Positions 21,581-30,883 of a stretch of 64,000 nucleotides of DNA are shown in pieces. The position numbers were made by a program, and so were the translations under genes. Positions within the stretch are counted from its first letter, which is position 1. Every line of letters starts with the position of its first letter. A model generated the notes under the pieces. The model saw nothing but the letters and a program-made list of their open reading frames with translations, was not told where the DNA came from and searched no databases. Source of the DNA: Meandrina meandrites (lineage: Eukaryota > Cnidaria > Anthozoa > Scleractinia > Meandrinidae); assembly GCA_963693305.1 (NCBI GenBank), contig OY855903.1:27533955-27597954 (forward strand), written 5' to 3'.

Positions 21581-22082
21581 GTTGACTGTTCCATTTTGTT
21601 GTTGTGTTCTTACTTTTATTGAATTTTTCACGATAGCGACTCATGCATTTGTCGGAGACGGGTGGTGAAAAGTCTGTGATGATGTCATCCAAAGTTTGCA
21701 TCTTGATCAAGAACCCTTTCATTTCTTCCACGGGTAATCCGTTGGAATGGATGCGTAATTCAGTCAAGGTTTTGGCGTAGGTGGTGTAAGCGAATCGACA
21801 CATTTCTACCTTTTCGGAGTAGTGTTTGTACTCGTTTCATCCTTTCACGATGATCCCTATGGCAGACAACGTGGCCATGACCAAAGTGTCTTTGAGTACG
21901 GGTCCGACTATAGTACCAATCGCTAATATGATCAATGCCAATGCATTCAGTAAGCCGTTGCTCCATTTGAATCGATAGAACATATCGCGATAACACCACC
22001 ATTGTTTGTGGTAAAACGAATATTGCTGCTGCAATTCGTTTTTGGAAGTTTCCTCTACAGGTAAACGATCGGGTGTAGACAT
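21564..22082 (-). pseudogene. Membrane protein interrupted by in-frame TGA
   Basis: The frame starts at the ATG at 22080-22082 and reaches TGA at 21837-21839 after 81 residues. It then continues open to TAG at 21564-21566. The part before the stop has a helical N-terminus (ELQQQYSFYHKQWWCYRDMF) and two hydrophobic segments (LLNALALIILAIGTIVGPVL and LVMATLSAIGIIV), so two transmembrane helices. The part after the stop (MCRFAYTTYAKTLTELR ... FLIKMQTLDDIITDF) fits the same family, which I know as a longer uninterrupted Polinton protein. The truncated first part might still insert in membranes. Confidence 0.7.
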
Positions 22083-22084
22083 CT

Positions 22085-22900
22085 TCACGGGTTGCTGACC
22101 CGGGTGGAAGTTCTTCGTACAGTAGGTCTTCCGCTATCCTTATAAGTAGTAGTGATCGTGTTTGTAGTTGTGATGCCTGCTATTCGCCTTCCTCTGGAGG
22201 TTTGACGTTGATTGTTCAGGAGTAGTTCTAATTGTCTTTGGAGTTCTTCTTGATTCATGCGTGTCGCTCCCACACTATCGCCAGCGGTAGCAGTCGTTGT
22301 CGTGGCTCCTGTAGCTGTTGCACTCGTGGGTCCACTAGCTGTTATAGCTCTTGAGCGTGGTCGTTTTTCTGCGATTGACCGACGCGTCGTGGCAGTGGGA
22401 CGCGTCGTAGTAGCAGTGACAGGTCTCATGACAGTTGATGTGGTAGTAGGGGGAGGTCGTCTTGCGTTACCTCTTCCTACGCCAGCGGGTATCAAAATAG
22501 GAATACGGGTACGTGTGGGTGCACTAGTGACGGGTTCTCGTATCGGGGATAAGGGGATTAACTCATCCCGTTGCCATAGATCAAGTACGTCATCAGCGGT
22601 GACACCAGACTGGTTCATGGCTTCTTGTATGACATTTTGGGGTTGATTGAAGGTGTCTGCTAAATTATCAACGACCTCTTCTTCAGTGACATTTAGCGGT
22701 GGGTCCCCGACTACACTCGTGTCCAAGGGGGCTGACCTGGGAGTAGAAGTAATTCGAGGTGTACCTACTCCGGCCGGAGCGATCGTAGCAAAGGCTGCCT
22801 GTACTCTAGCGGGAGTTATTCGTCCCGTTTGTTCTGTAGCCATACCTCGTTGACGTCTTAATTCGAAATCGTCTTCTGTGGGACTGTCGTAGGCTGACAT
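22085..22900 (-). CDS. Long disordered Thr/Arg/Pro-rich protein
   Basis: The product is 271 residues from the ATG at 22898-22900. The N-terminal third is acidic with a short helical motif (VVDNLADTFNQPQNVIQEAM ... LDLWQRDEL). The rest is low-complexity Thr/Arg/Ala (RPVTATTTRPTATTRR) ending in basic repeats. No domain is known. Codon use stays gene-like despite the simple composition. It lies between packaging and membrane genes and may be a virion scaffold or fibre-like protein, but this is only positional reasoning. Confidence 0.6.
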   Translation of the reverse strand: MSAYDSPTEDDFELRRQRGMATEQTGRITPARVQAAFATIAPAGVGTPRITSTPRSAPLDTSVVGDPPLNVTEEEVVDNLADTFNQPQNVIQEAMNQSGVTADDVLDLWQRDELIPLSPIREPVTSAPTRTRIPILIPAGVGRGNARRPPPTTTSTVMRPVTATTTRPTATTRRSIAEKRPRSRAITASGPTSATATGATTTTATAGDSVGATRMNQEELQRQLELLLNNQRQTSRGRRIAGITTTNTITTTYKDSGRPTVRRTSTRVSNP

Positions 22901-23142
22901 CTCCTCGTCCTCTCATACAAGATTTGAATCAATTCTGAGAAGTATGTTTCATTATATGCTCTGGTAAATCTGAACACTTGTGCGATCTGTCCCTTCTCGG
23001 CCAATGCAACCACCTGACGCATTGCACCATAATCCATATCACTCTCGCGCATACTCTTAAAATGTTCTCTACACACACGATGAAAGGCATCTTCACTGTT
23101 TAACATCTTCTCCCACTCTGTACAATCGCATGCATCCCTCAT
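22858..23142 (-). CDS. Small unknown protein, helical
   Basis: The product is 94 residues from the ATG at 23140-23142. It overlaps the ATPase end by 50 nt and the next gene by 43 nt. It shows MRDACDCTEWEKMLNSEDAF, then mostly helical sequence with Arg/Glu pairs (SELIQILYERTRR). No domain is recognised. The staggered overlaps and coding-like composition support it. Confidence 0.55.
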   Translation of the reverse strand: MRDACDCTEWEKMLNSEDAFHRVCREHFKSMRESDMDYGAMRQVVALAEKGQIAQVFRFTRAYNETYFSELIQILYERTRRCQPTTVPQKTISN

Positions 23143-23755
23143 GTTTTAATAGATGACTCCAGAGTCGACGATCGTCGCTGCTTTTTGGATGTAAATCCAG
23201 TAGCATGTAACCAAAAGGACGTTCTGTGACTTTTGTGAACCGTTCCATCACTTCTTTCCAATGAGAGGGAAATGCTTGCAGTAGTAAATTTCTCATGCCT
23301 AGTTGATCTCTAGGGTTTTTGAAAGCAATCACATAATGTGCATTGCGAGAAATGGTTTTGGCGTATTTACCCGGGGGAAAGAGATCTTGACAAAGGTAGA
23401 GTACTGTGATGTCGCGATGATGGGAATGCTTGGTGAATAGATCTAGGACACGTTTGTCATTACCTCCCTCTTCCATCAAATCGTCCAATACCAAAATACC
23501 TCCTTTTGGGAACCATTGGTTCAAGTCAGTTGTCTCCGGTATCCCTTCGTGGAATCGAACCCCAGCTTGTTTCATGATTTCGAAATTGGGTTGCCAAGCA
23601 CCATAGCAGTATCTGACATTGGGTTCGATGTCATCGAACAATTCAGGATTGTTCAAAATCAGTTGGGTAGTGAATACGGTTTTCCCGCTCCCTGAGGGAC
23701 CAGCAATCAAAATGCTGGAAGGTGAATTGAAGCGAAAAGCTTCCCCCATGGTCAT
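23093..23755 (-). CDS. ATP: Packaging ATPase (FtsK/HerA-A32 type)
   Basis: The product is 220 residues. The Walker A loop GPSGSGKT lies at about residues 19-26 and the Walker B ILVLDDLMEE at about 87-96, followed by a sensor-like ITVLYLCQDLF strand. This arrangement is typical of the A32-like genome-packaging ATPases of Polintons and of adeno- and NCLDV-type viruses. The length is usual and the catalytic motifs are intact. It follows the protease gene by about 40 nt. Confidence 0.9.
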   Translation of the reverse strand: MTMGEAFRFNSPSSILIAGPSGSGKTVFTTQLILNNPELFDDIEPNVRYCYGAWQPNFEIMKQAGVRFHEGIPETTDLNQWFPKGGILVLDDLMEEGGNDKRVLDLFTKHSHHRDITVLYLCQDLFPPGKYAKTISRNAHYVIAFKNPRDQLGMRNLLLQAFPSHWKEVMERFTKVTERPFGYMLLDLHPKSSDDRRLWSHLLKHEGCMRLYRVGEDVKQ

Positions 23756-23794
23756 GACTCACACTGATCACTTCATTTTAGTTTTCAAACTCTT

Positions 23795-24367
23795 TTATTG
23801 CTTTAACAAATGTCTTACACCGCAATGGGAACGACTGCAATCTTGCGAATGCTTTAAAGTACATACCTCGCTCCATGCTAACTCTTTTTTGATCAATTTC
23901 TTTGACATTTCTCCGATTTTGTGATCATTGTTAACATAATCGTATTGCTTAAAACGTTTCAGAAAGTCTTGAGTTGTCTTTCCTTCGGCTCAATCGATGA
24001 GATAAAACAAAGAATAATCACCACAACTCTTGCTATAGAGAGATTGTAGACTTCTTCCATTAAAGACGACATATTTCCAATGTTTTGTTAACCAATGTTG
24101 TAAAGGTTGAGCGGTCTCGTAAACGTCCAAAGGTAAGGCATAACTATCCATCACTTCGCATAGATTATCTTTGGTCCAAAGAGCGATCCAATGTCTTCCG
24201 GGTAATTCTCTAGGGTCTGTGTTGACGATGTATCCTCGGGGTTTGTTCTTGTCTGGTCTTTTTGGTAGCTCGTCGCAGGCCACTGTTCCGTAGAAGTACT
24301 GTCCTAAAGACGGGTGATGTTTCGCCAGAGTGTCCAACTGGATGTTGTTCAGTGCTACTTTTTCCAT
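23795..24367 (-). pseudogene. PRO: Adenain-like cysteine protease, interrupted by TGA
   Basis: The first ATG is at 24365-24367. The frame carries the adenovirus-protease signature: the catalytic His in GRHWIALW, the acidic residue in EVMDSYALP, and the Gln and Cys in LQSLYSKSCGDYSLF. TGA at 23990-23992 stops it just after the catalytic Cys, at codon 126. The same frame stays open for another 64 codons to TAA at 23795-23797, which gives the usual family length (about 190). The product of this copy probably lacks the C-terminal third of the fold. The role in the family is virion maturation. Confidence 0.85.
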
Positions 24368-24377
24368 GTTCACCGCT

Positions 24378-25820
24378 TCAAGTCTTGATGGTCTGATACA
24401 CGTTGTAGACGACTGACTTGTTATTATCGATTTCCATCAGATTTTCAAATTCTCCAAACAGGATGACGGTGAGATTTGGTTTTGAATCACTACCAAATTC
24501 GAGGATCACCCTGAGGTCTCCAGCCAACCTGGGGTTCATTCGAGGACTGTCGATGCAACCATTGGCAACATTGTCGAAGACAAACAGCGTGCAGTTGGCA
24601 TCTTTGTTTACCTGGGCATCAGCATAACTGAGTTCATTGACTCCACCCCAATCTTTGGCTCGAACCATGTTTCCTCGTTGGTGACAGAAACAACCCGTGG
24701 CTTGCAAGAAGCGGTAGTATCCTCTCATGTTCTTGCTCATGTTTGCTTGTTCCAATTCCAGTGGTTCATAGGGGTACTCTTCTCCTCGGATGATCTGTCT
24801 GATTTCTGTCAAAGTTGATTTTTGAAAGACAAAGGGATCTTTTTGGTACTTTCCATTGAAGGCATCTCATTCCACTAAGACGACGATCAATCTGTTGGGG
24901 ATTCGACCTTGGAACAAGTTATCGCACTCGTACCTCTTGTCATCTGCAGGTATATTGAAGGTACGAATGTCACTTCTTACTGTAGGATACACTGCTAGGT
25001 TTCGTTGCATTCCAAGGGCTAAGTTCCTGTAGGTAGTCGGGTTCAATCTGACTTGACACAAGTAGAGTTTCACCTTCACCTCATCTTGGGTGAATTTCAA
25101 TTTTTCTGCTCCATCTCTTGCTAGACTGTTCATGAAGACCTCGGGGGAATTGAAGTACATGCGGATTGAAATCTGGATACCTGGTGGTAGGAACTTTTGC
25201 AGTTGAAAAGCTTCTACATTGGGTTTGAAACGGAGAATGCGACGATTTCCAGCCAGCCAATATTCTCTTTGTTTCTTCATCTCATCGACGTTGCTTTGTT
25301 GATTTTTTGTCAGTTTTTGCCACTCGACGTGGTTGCCTGACTTGTCGATGTTGTCCGCTGTGAACTGTTTTGGGAAATCAATGGCATTGTACCATCCTTG
25401 CGGTTGGAGTATGGTTTCTCCATCATCTCGGTCGTAGTTGGTCAGGGTTTCGATGTAAGCTTTGTAGTGATAGGTGTCTGTTTGGGGACTGATTAGGGTT
25501 CCATTGAAACGCACATTGATTTGCTTGAAGAGGGTGTGCGCCAAATTATTGGTCGGCCATATGGCTTTGTCTTTGTCTAGAGCAGCACCAGTCGAATCTA
25601 CCAGTTTCAATTCGATTTCGAAGAAACTACGGTTCAAGTCTATGTAGTCCTCGAGTTGATCGATTTCAAAATCCACGGGTTTTATACCGCTCTGTGACGG
25701 ATTGATGGGTACGATTCGGTAACTGTCTACGCTGACATCTGTGTCTGGTACACTGAAGATATTTAGGTAAGGGTTTGTGACGGGTTGCGAGACCGGGGTT
25801 CCATTGCTCATCATCATCAT
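24378..25820 (-). pseudogene. MCP: Major capsid protein (double jelly-roll), interrupted by TGA
   Basis: The frame begins at the ATG cluster 25810-25820 and is open for 317 codons to TGA at 24867-24869. It then continues in the same frame to 24378, for 480 codons in all. The recognisable MCP segments are FEIDQLEDYIDLNRSFFEIE, LFKQINVRFNGTLISPQTDT, AYIETLTNYDRDD and, beyond the stop, CTLFVFDNVANG with an FGEFENLMEID-type end. The break falls in the second jelly roll, so the truncated product would not be expected to form capsomers. It starts by ATGA overlap with the preceding basic-protein gene. Confidence 0.88.
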
Positions 25821-26047
25821 CTTCGTCCTCTTCGTTGTTGTCTGCGAGCTCTCTGCTTGTTTTTCCTCACTCTCTTCAAGTAAGCCGCTAACTCTCTGCT
25901 CATGCCAACGTTTTGACCTGGAATGCGACTTTGTACGATCTGACCACCTTTATGTACTCTCCGAAATCCTTCTCCGCGTTGCCCCGGAGAACGAATGGAT
26001 TTCCTTCGAAACGAAGGACTCGAATAAATGGGTCTCATGGGTCTCAT
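25817..26047 (-). CDS. Small basic protein upstream of the capsid gene
   Basis: The product is 76 residues (MRPMRPIYSSPSF start, RRQQRRGRR end) and strongly basic. It has a short helical stretch, SRELAAYLKRVRKNKQRARR. Start and stop overlap its neighbours by ATGA on both sides. A DNA-condensing or core role is likely by analogy with adenovirus core proteins; this is not proven from sequence. Confidence 0.6.
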   Translation of the reverse strand: MRPMRPIYSSPSFRRKSIRSPGQRGEGFRRVHKGGQIVQSRIPGQNVGMSRELAAYLKRVRKNKQRARRQQRRGRR

Positions 26048-26313
26048 TCTCCGAAAATGTCGTTCAATTTTCTCTTGACTGTTCTTACGGCTGCTTCTTC
26101 CACTTTACGTTTCACTGCTCTTTTCGCTCCTGCTTTCGCTGATCTAATGCGTCCTTTCACCCCGGTACCCTTCTTAAATCCACTTGCTGCTCCGCTCAAA
26201 GCTAATTTGGTGACATCTTTTAAAAATTTTTTGGTACCGATGGATGCTCCACCGTATTGCGTTCCTCCGGGACCGTCATCGGGACGATATCTAGTCAGAC
26301 TTCCACCTCTCAT
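26044..26313 (-). CDS. Small basic protein with Gly-rich start
   Basis: The product is 89 residues. A Gly/Arg-rich N-terminus (RYRPDDGPGGTQYGG) is followed by Lys/Ala helices (RSAKAGAKRAVKRKVEEAA). It overlaps both neighbours by ATGA. No enzyme motif is present. It is likely a minor virion or core component, judged from composition and position between the penton-like and major capsid genes. Confidence 0.6.
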   Translation of the reverse strand: MRGGSLTRYRPDDGPGGTQYGGASIGTKKFLKDVTKLALSGAASGFKKGTGVKGRIRSAKAGAKRAVKRKVEEAAVRTVKRKLNDIFGE

Positions 26314-27365
26314 CCTCTCTTTCTAAAATGCAAGGTCACGATCGTATCACCTTCCCCAAAATCCACTAACTGACCTTTTGACTCCGCCACTTCTGTCTTT
26401 ATAATGTCGATGACCTCGTTGCGTATGGGTATATAATGAATGTGCAGTGGTTCGAAGTAGTAGTTTCCTTCCCCAGTACGTTTATACTTGAATTCCCTCA
26501 ATAGATCTACCCTCTGGTTACCCACTATTCCACTGCCACCAATGTTAGAGTAAACGAAAAGGGAACGGTTTGTATAGCCAACCACGTTTTCGAACCCTTT
26601 GTTTAGATTTGTGAATCTCCAATTCCTTGCTGGGCTGAGACTGGTTCTTTTTCCATACACTAAGAAAGGTGATTTATCATTTGCGATGTGCGTAGGGGTT
26701 ATTTTTTGATCACCCTCTGTGTTGTAGATAAACTCCGATTTCAAGTTTTGACCCAGACTCCATGATGATGTCACTGGATCCTTCTCTATCCATCCCATCT
26801 TTTCTGAAATTTCAGTATAAAAATCCAACTTGTAATCGTCCCAACCGTCGGGTGTGTCCAACAGTAAGTTTCTATTGTCGACGATCAAGTCATCTCCTTC
26901 CCACTTGAATTCGAAGGTCGTTCGTTTTCCGTCGACCAAGACAAATTTGTCTTGACCGTAATAATTATGGTAGTATTCGACCTTTTGCGACCAATTGAAG
27001 ATCAATGCTTTCATGAATTCTACCCCGTTACTGATGTTGTGAGCACCAGTAGAGATGTCTTTGAATTCAGTACTAACGTTGGTTGTTTGACTTTCGAATG
27101 GCGATCTGATGTTTTTGCCATCATCCGATGCCAAAACTGTGCGCCATTGCGCGTGGAATATAGGTTCATTTCTTCTTGTTTCGTGTTTGAAGAAGGTCAA
27201 ATCAACAGAAGCATCTGGTACGCTTATACTGGTCAATCCGACTTCCCAACCGCTCCCGAGGATGAGTGGATCTGGCAAACGATTCTTGAAGCTGTTTGCT
27301 GCATTTTTTTGGAACTCTTTCTTATCAGAATGACTGGGTAGCGTCATGTAAAAGTCAGTAGTCAT
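26310..27365 (-). CDS. Penton-like minor capsid candidate, paralogue B
   Basis: From the ATG at 27363-27365 this gives 351 residues. The start FYMTLPSHSDKKEFQKNAAN with SFKNRLPDPLIL and GWEVGLTSISVP is the hallmark of a protein family widespread in invertebrate Polintons, which I take as the single-jelly-roll minor capsid (penton) candidate. The end (HYIPIRNEVIDIIKTEV ... GDTIVTLHFRKRG) matches its upstream neighbour in pattern. The two genes are tandem paralogues overlapping by 11 nt. The assignment to penton is inferred from family and position. Confidence 0.7.
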   Translation of the reverse strand: MTTDFYMTLPSHSDKKEFQKNAANSFKNRLPDPLILGSGWEVGLTSISVPDASVDLTFFKHETRRNEPIFHAQWRTVLASDDGKNIRSPFESQTTNVSTEFKDISTGAHNISNGVEFMKALIFNWSQKVEYYHNYYGQDKFVLVDGKRTTFEFKWEGDDLIVDNRNLLLDTPDGWDDYKLDFYTEISEKMGWIEKDPVTSSWSLGQNLKSEFIYNTEGDQKITPTHIANDKSPFLVYGKRTSLSPARNWRFTNLNKGFENVVGYTNRSLFVYSNIGGSGIVGNQRVDLLREFKYKRTGEGNYYFEPLHIHYIPIRNEVIDIIKTEVAESKGQLVDFGEGDTIVTLHFRKRG

Positions 27366-28347
27366 GCTTGAAATCCAGTACTGCGTGAGTGAATCCTTGA
27401 TCAAAGTTTACCAGTTGGTCATCGAGTTCTGTGACTTGCACGTGTATAATGTCTAAAATTCCATTGCGCACAGGTACATATGCAAGTTGATCTACCTCGT
27501 AGTGACTTTCATCTTCGGAGTAGGGAATCTCTCTCAAAAGAGTGGTCAGTTTACCACCAATGATACTCGGTTCTCCCACGTTACTGTTTACATACAACAC
27601 TCGCTTGTATTGTCCATAAGCTTGCCTAAATGATTCATCCAGATTGATGAAATGCCAATTACAGAAGACGCTCAACCTCAGTCCGTCTGCGTCCCCTTCG
27701 TAAAAGGATTCTTCACCTGGGTCGTCTTGCTGAATAATATCATTGGCAGTGGGTATGAGATCATTGGGAAAGTCCTTCCTCAGGTTGTCAGACAATAGGT
27801 AACTGTTCTCCAGTTTGGTATTCACTTTCACCCATCCCATTTTCCGTGCAAATTCAATGCCGAACTCTATTTTGGGGTATTTAGTACTGTCCCCTAAATA
27901 GATATTGGTATTGTCGATGATCAAGGTATCCTTGTCCAATTTGAACACTGGGTAGTACTTCTTGCCTTCGTTTGATTTGAGAGTTGCATCGTCTTGTGTT
28001 TGGTTCTGTAATTTATGCATGTACGTGTCAACGATAGCTTTCATCAAATGCTTTCCAGTAGTGACATGACTTTTGATGTCGCTAGTTCTGATTGCAATGT
28101 GTTGTTCTCGCAGATCATCCCCGCTAGTATCATAGTTGACGTACCATGTGATGCGACAGATGAACACGTCACTGAGAGTCAATTTGAGAGTGTTGTTAGG
28201 AAGTGTGATACTATGAAGTGCCACTTTCCATCCCTGGTCGTCGAATCGTAGCGGAAAAGGCAAACGGTTAAAAAAATGATTGGAGGAATTGTTAGGAAAC
28301 TCCGTATGATCGTAATCGCTTCTCACTCTGACGTAAAAGTGTCTCAT
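27355..28347 (-). CDS. Penton-like minor capsid candidate, paralogue A
   Basis: From the ATG at 28345-28347 this gives 330 residues. It has the same layout as the next gene: FPNNSSNHFFNRLPFPL, GWKVALHSITLP, a middle WHFINLDESFRQAYG, and a VPVRNGILDIIHVQVTELDD end. Paralogue B shows the corresponding TNLNKGFENVVGY and IPIRNEVIDIIKTEV. It begins by ATGA overlap with the integrase stop. Two adjacent diverged copies suggest subfunctions, for example two capsid-vertex or spike proteins. Confidence 0.7.
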   Translation of the reverse strand: MRHFYVRVRSDYDHTEFPNNSSNHFFNRLPFPLRFDDQGWKVALHSITLPNNTLKLTLSDVFICRITWYVNYDTSGDDLREQHIAIRTSDIKSHVTTGKHLMKAIVDTYMHKLQNQTQDDATLKSNEGKKYYPVFKLDKDTLIIDNTNIYLGDSTKYPKIEFGIEFARKMGWVKVNTKLENSYLLSDNLRKDFPNDLIPTANDIIQQDDPGEESFYEGDADGLRLSVFCNWHFINLDESFRQAYGQYKRVLYVNSNVGEPSIIGGKLTTLLREIPYSEDESHYEVDQLAYVPVRNGILDIIHVQVTELDDQLVNFDQGFTHAVLDFKHDY

Positions 28348-29486
28348 TGTATCGTCTTCAATTCCGTCTTGTCGATCCAACTGTCGTACTTATCTGGCCA
28401 ACCTTTCCAGTGCACCAGGACTTTATTGCCTTTTCGTTTGACGATCTTGTCGATTCTGAACAGATCGTCTTCTTCGGACATGTACACTTTTTGCAGATCT
28501 TGTTTGTAGAAGGTTCCTTTTAGAGGTGTCCCATCAAATTCGTCGATCTTGTAGGTGGTCACAGGGGGTCCACGACTGACACTGCGAATCGTGAAGATTT
28601 CTTCCGTCCAACCAGGAAGATAACTCTTGTCGAACGTACGATGCTTTTTGTTGAGTCTGACTTGATCACCCACTTTTAAGAGAGTTCTTTTTCTGGGTTT
28701 TTTGGATTGAAATCTGTGAGCGTACAGTCGATTCCACACTTTGTGTTCATTTTGGATGGTCACTTTTTTGGGTGCCATGCCAATACTTCGATGAAAAGAA
28801 GCATTGTATCCCTTCACCAAATCTGGTAACACGTTGATGTAAGTCAAGGTGTTTTTGACCGTGAAATAACGATACATGCGTTGTTTCAAAGTACGATTGA
28901 AACGTTCCACAATGCTAGCTTTCGTATCTCCGGCCGTGGAAAAGTGATTGATCTTTTTTCGTTTCGTCAGATCCGCAAAGGTCTTATTGTAAAATTCTTT
29001 TCCATCGTCCGTTTGCAAATTCTGAGGTGTCCTTCCTTTAGCGCGTTTTAGGATCTTTTTGAAGGCATCTGTCACTGCTTCGCCGGTCTTGTTTTTCACG
29101 GGTTCGACCCATGCGTACTTGGACAAGACATCGATCACGTTCAAGAGATAACGGTTACCTTTGTTGTCTTTCGAAAGGGACTGGACTTCCACTAGATCTG
29201 CCACCCATTGTTGATCCATGTTGAACACCAACACGGGTGTCGTTGTAAATCGTTTTCTTCTAGGTTTGTGAAGAGTATACCCCAAATCGCGTTCCAAAAG
29301 TTTTCGTGCTTTCCCCAAAGGAATCTTTTGAGCCTTGGCAAATCGTGCCACACCCCCCAGACTCCCAGGCTTAGTCGGATCGTGATAGTCCGTCAAGAGC
29401 TTGAGGTTCTTCTTCTTCTCCTTCAGGTCCTTCTTGAGCTTGGGTTTCTTTGCCATGTCCTTCTTGACCTTTGGTTTCTTTGCCAT
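28344..29486 (-). CDS. INT: Retrovirus-type integrase with C-terminal chromodomain
   Basis: The ATG at 29484-29486 gives 380 residues. A Lys-rich, repeat-bearing N-terminus (KKPKVKKD, KKPKLKKD) precedes a helical region and the rve core. The catalytic residues are Asp in WVADLVEVQ, Asp in LQTDDGKEF and Glu in SIVERFNRTL, so the DDE triad is complete. The C-terminal 45 residues (RIDKIVKRKGNKVLVHWKGW ... YDSWI) are a chromodomain, known to steer some integrases to modified histones. The gene is intact and consistent with the 6-bp target duplication. Confidence 0.95.
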   Translation of the reverse strand: MAKKPKVKKDMAKKPKLKKDLKEKKKNLKLLTDYHDPTKPGSLGGVARFAKAQKIPLGKARKLLERDLGYTLHKPRRKRFTTTPVLVFNMDQQWVADLVEVQSLSKDNKGNRYLLNVIDVLSKYAWVEPVKNKTGEAVTDAFKKILKRAKGRTPQNLQTDDGKEFYNKTFADLTKRKKINHFSTAGDTKASIVERFNRTLKQRMYRYFTVKNTLTYINVLPDLVKGYNASFHRSIGMAPKKVTIQNEHKVWNRLYAHRFQSKKPRKRTLLKVGDQVRLNKKHRTFDKSYLPGWTEEIFTIRSVSRGPPVTTYKIDEFDGTPLKGTFYKQDLQKVYMSEEDDLFRIDKIVKRKGNKVLVHWKGWPDKYDSWIDKTELKTIQ

Positions 29487-29773
29487 TCGTTCGTCAATTG
29501 CAATACGCAATGGTGAATCAAGTCACCGTGCACTTGAACGAGTGATCGGAAGTCACTGAATGACGTGGGTCTGTACTTCAACCAAAGTATAAAGGGTATC
29601 AATCGAAATGGATTGAGGGATACTTTCACCTCTTCGAATGTTTTTATAGGATCCGCATCAATGATGCAAGCAGCTAACAAACCCCTTAATTTATAAAAGT
29701 CATACATATTTTGACATAACGTACAGACTTGATCGAAATACAAGCGCGTTTGCATAAACGACACAGACTCCAT
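29423..29773 (-). CDS. Small unknown protein overlapping the integrase start
   Basis: The product is 116 residues from the ATG at 29771-29773. The N-terminal part contains CTLCQNMYDFYKLRGLLAAC and an aromatic, hydrophobic PFRLIPFILWLKYRP. The last 20 residues overlap the Lys-rich start of the integrase in another frame and are probably not under much constraint. No family is recognised. Gene status rests on the start, the length and its place in the leftward series. Confidence 0.5.
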   Translation of the reverse strand: MESVSFMQTRLYFDQVCTLCQNMYDFYKLRGLLAACIIDADPIKTFEEVKVSLNPFRLIPFILWLKYRPTSFSDFRSLVQVHGDLIHHCVLQLTNEWQRNQRSRRTWQRNPSSRRT

Positions 29774-29815
29774 CTCGGATGAAAATGAACATTTTAATGA
29801 AAGATCAAGCTTTTT

Positions 29816-30883
29816 TTACATCTCATCTAACAAATCATGAGTTTGAAAACAGCTGTCAAAACGCTGGCATTCGTTACACACGGGCGACCAATCACGCGCT
29901 GAAAGATAATTCTTACATTGGTAATACTCAAAATCCTTCTCCGTTTTACATTTGTTGCACAGCAACATATCCATGGCATTGTCAAAACGCTCCTGCCATC
30001 TATTGCTTTCTCTCCTCTGTTTCAGAACCAATCGCGCCAAATGATAACACAGTTCTTCGTAGGAGGTAATCTTGGATGGAAACTCAATCTTCTGCTGTAA
30101 CTCTTTTGACAACGTTGTCTGGAGGGTCTTCTTGGTTGCAAACGGTGCCAAAAGGGTCAGCATATTGTAATGCCCCCAAATGTCAATCCTATTGCCTGTG
30201 ATGAAACAACTCGCCCACTCCCAATCAAACTCATTCCCTGTAGGAATTTTTTTAAATTTGAAAGCGCCGACATTTGATTTGTACATCCATTTTAGATTGT
30301 ACCTTCCAAACAAATATCCCGTTTGATTTTCTTTCAGGATATGCATCACGTCTCCTCCCCATCGTAGTACGCGATAGATCAATTCCTCTTCGCTGATCAT
30401 TTCACCGTGCTGAACTGTGAGGCTATCGTCAAACAAGTACACCATTTTCCAACCTTTGTCAATGATCTCGGTCAGAGGTCGAGAGTACAGATTGAACTCA
30501 TTGGTAAGCAATTCGGTAACCTTGTCACTGTTGGTGTAAATGTTACGACTACCGAAAGTTCCTTTCTCATTGTTTGGATCGTTTTTCAGCACTTCGTTTC
30601 TCATGGCAGCAAGAATCTCGTCTTCGTCAGCGCTATGATCACCCAAGTAAGCTCTGTAGGTAGTGTTTAATTTCGGGTTGATCACATTACCATACCAACC
30701 AATCTTTGGCTCTAACCAAAATGGACGATCGCCCCATACTCGTTTTCTTCTCTCGTGAAATCGGTCGGAAAAACACAACTCAGCACCTTCTCCGGGCGCG
30801 CGAGGACCAAACTCGCTGAAGGAATTAGCTTCTTCTTCAGGGATTTGCTGCGTCGCTATTGCATCTATCATCGATGTTGCCAT
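29816..30883 (-). CDS. Unknown 355-residue protein with C-terminal Cys cluster
   Basis: The first ATG is at 30881-30883. The protein is acidic and globular-looking (RPFWLEPKIGWYGNVINP, RVLRWGGDVMHIL). It ends in a zinc-ribbon-like stretch: CNKCKTEKDFEYYQCKN followed by CNECQRFDSC. I do not recognise the fold. An A11 run (30888-30898) lies directly upstream of the ATG, inside the end of the preceding gene in another frame. A single-base change there would fuse the two. Confidence 0.65.
   Translation of the reverse strand: MATSMIDAIATQQIPEEEANSFSEFGPRAPGEGAELCFSDRFHERRKRVWGDRPFWLEPKIGWYGNVINPKLNTTYRAYLGDHSADEDEILAAMRNEVLKNDPNNEKGTFGSRNIYTNSDKVTELLTNEFNLYSRPLTEIIDKGWKMVYLFDDSLTVQHGEMISEEELIYRVLRWGGDVMHILKENQTGYLFGRYNLKWMYKSNVGAFKFKKIPTGNEFDWEWASCFITGNRIDIWGHYNMLTLLAPFATKKTLQTTLSKELQQKIEFPSKITSYEELCYHLARLVLKQRRESNRWQERFDNAMDMLLCNKCKTEKDFEYYQCKNYLSARDWSPVCNECQRFDSCFQTHDLLDEM

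Noticed and set aside
22257..22853. Plus-strand open frames opposite the Thr/Arg-rich protein
   Set aside because: They are shadows of a repetitive coding region on the other strand.
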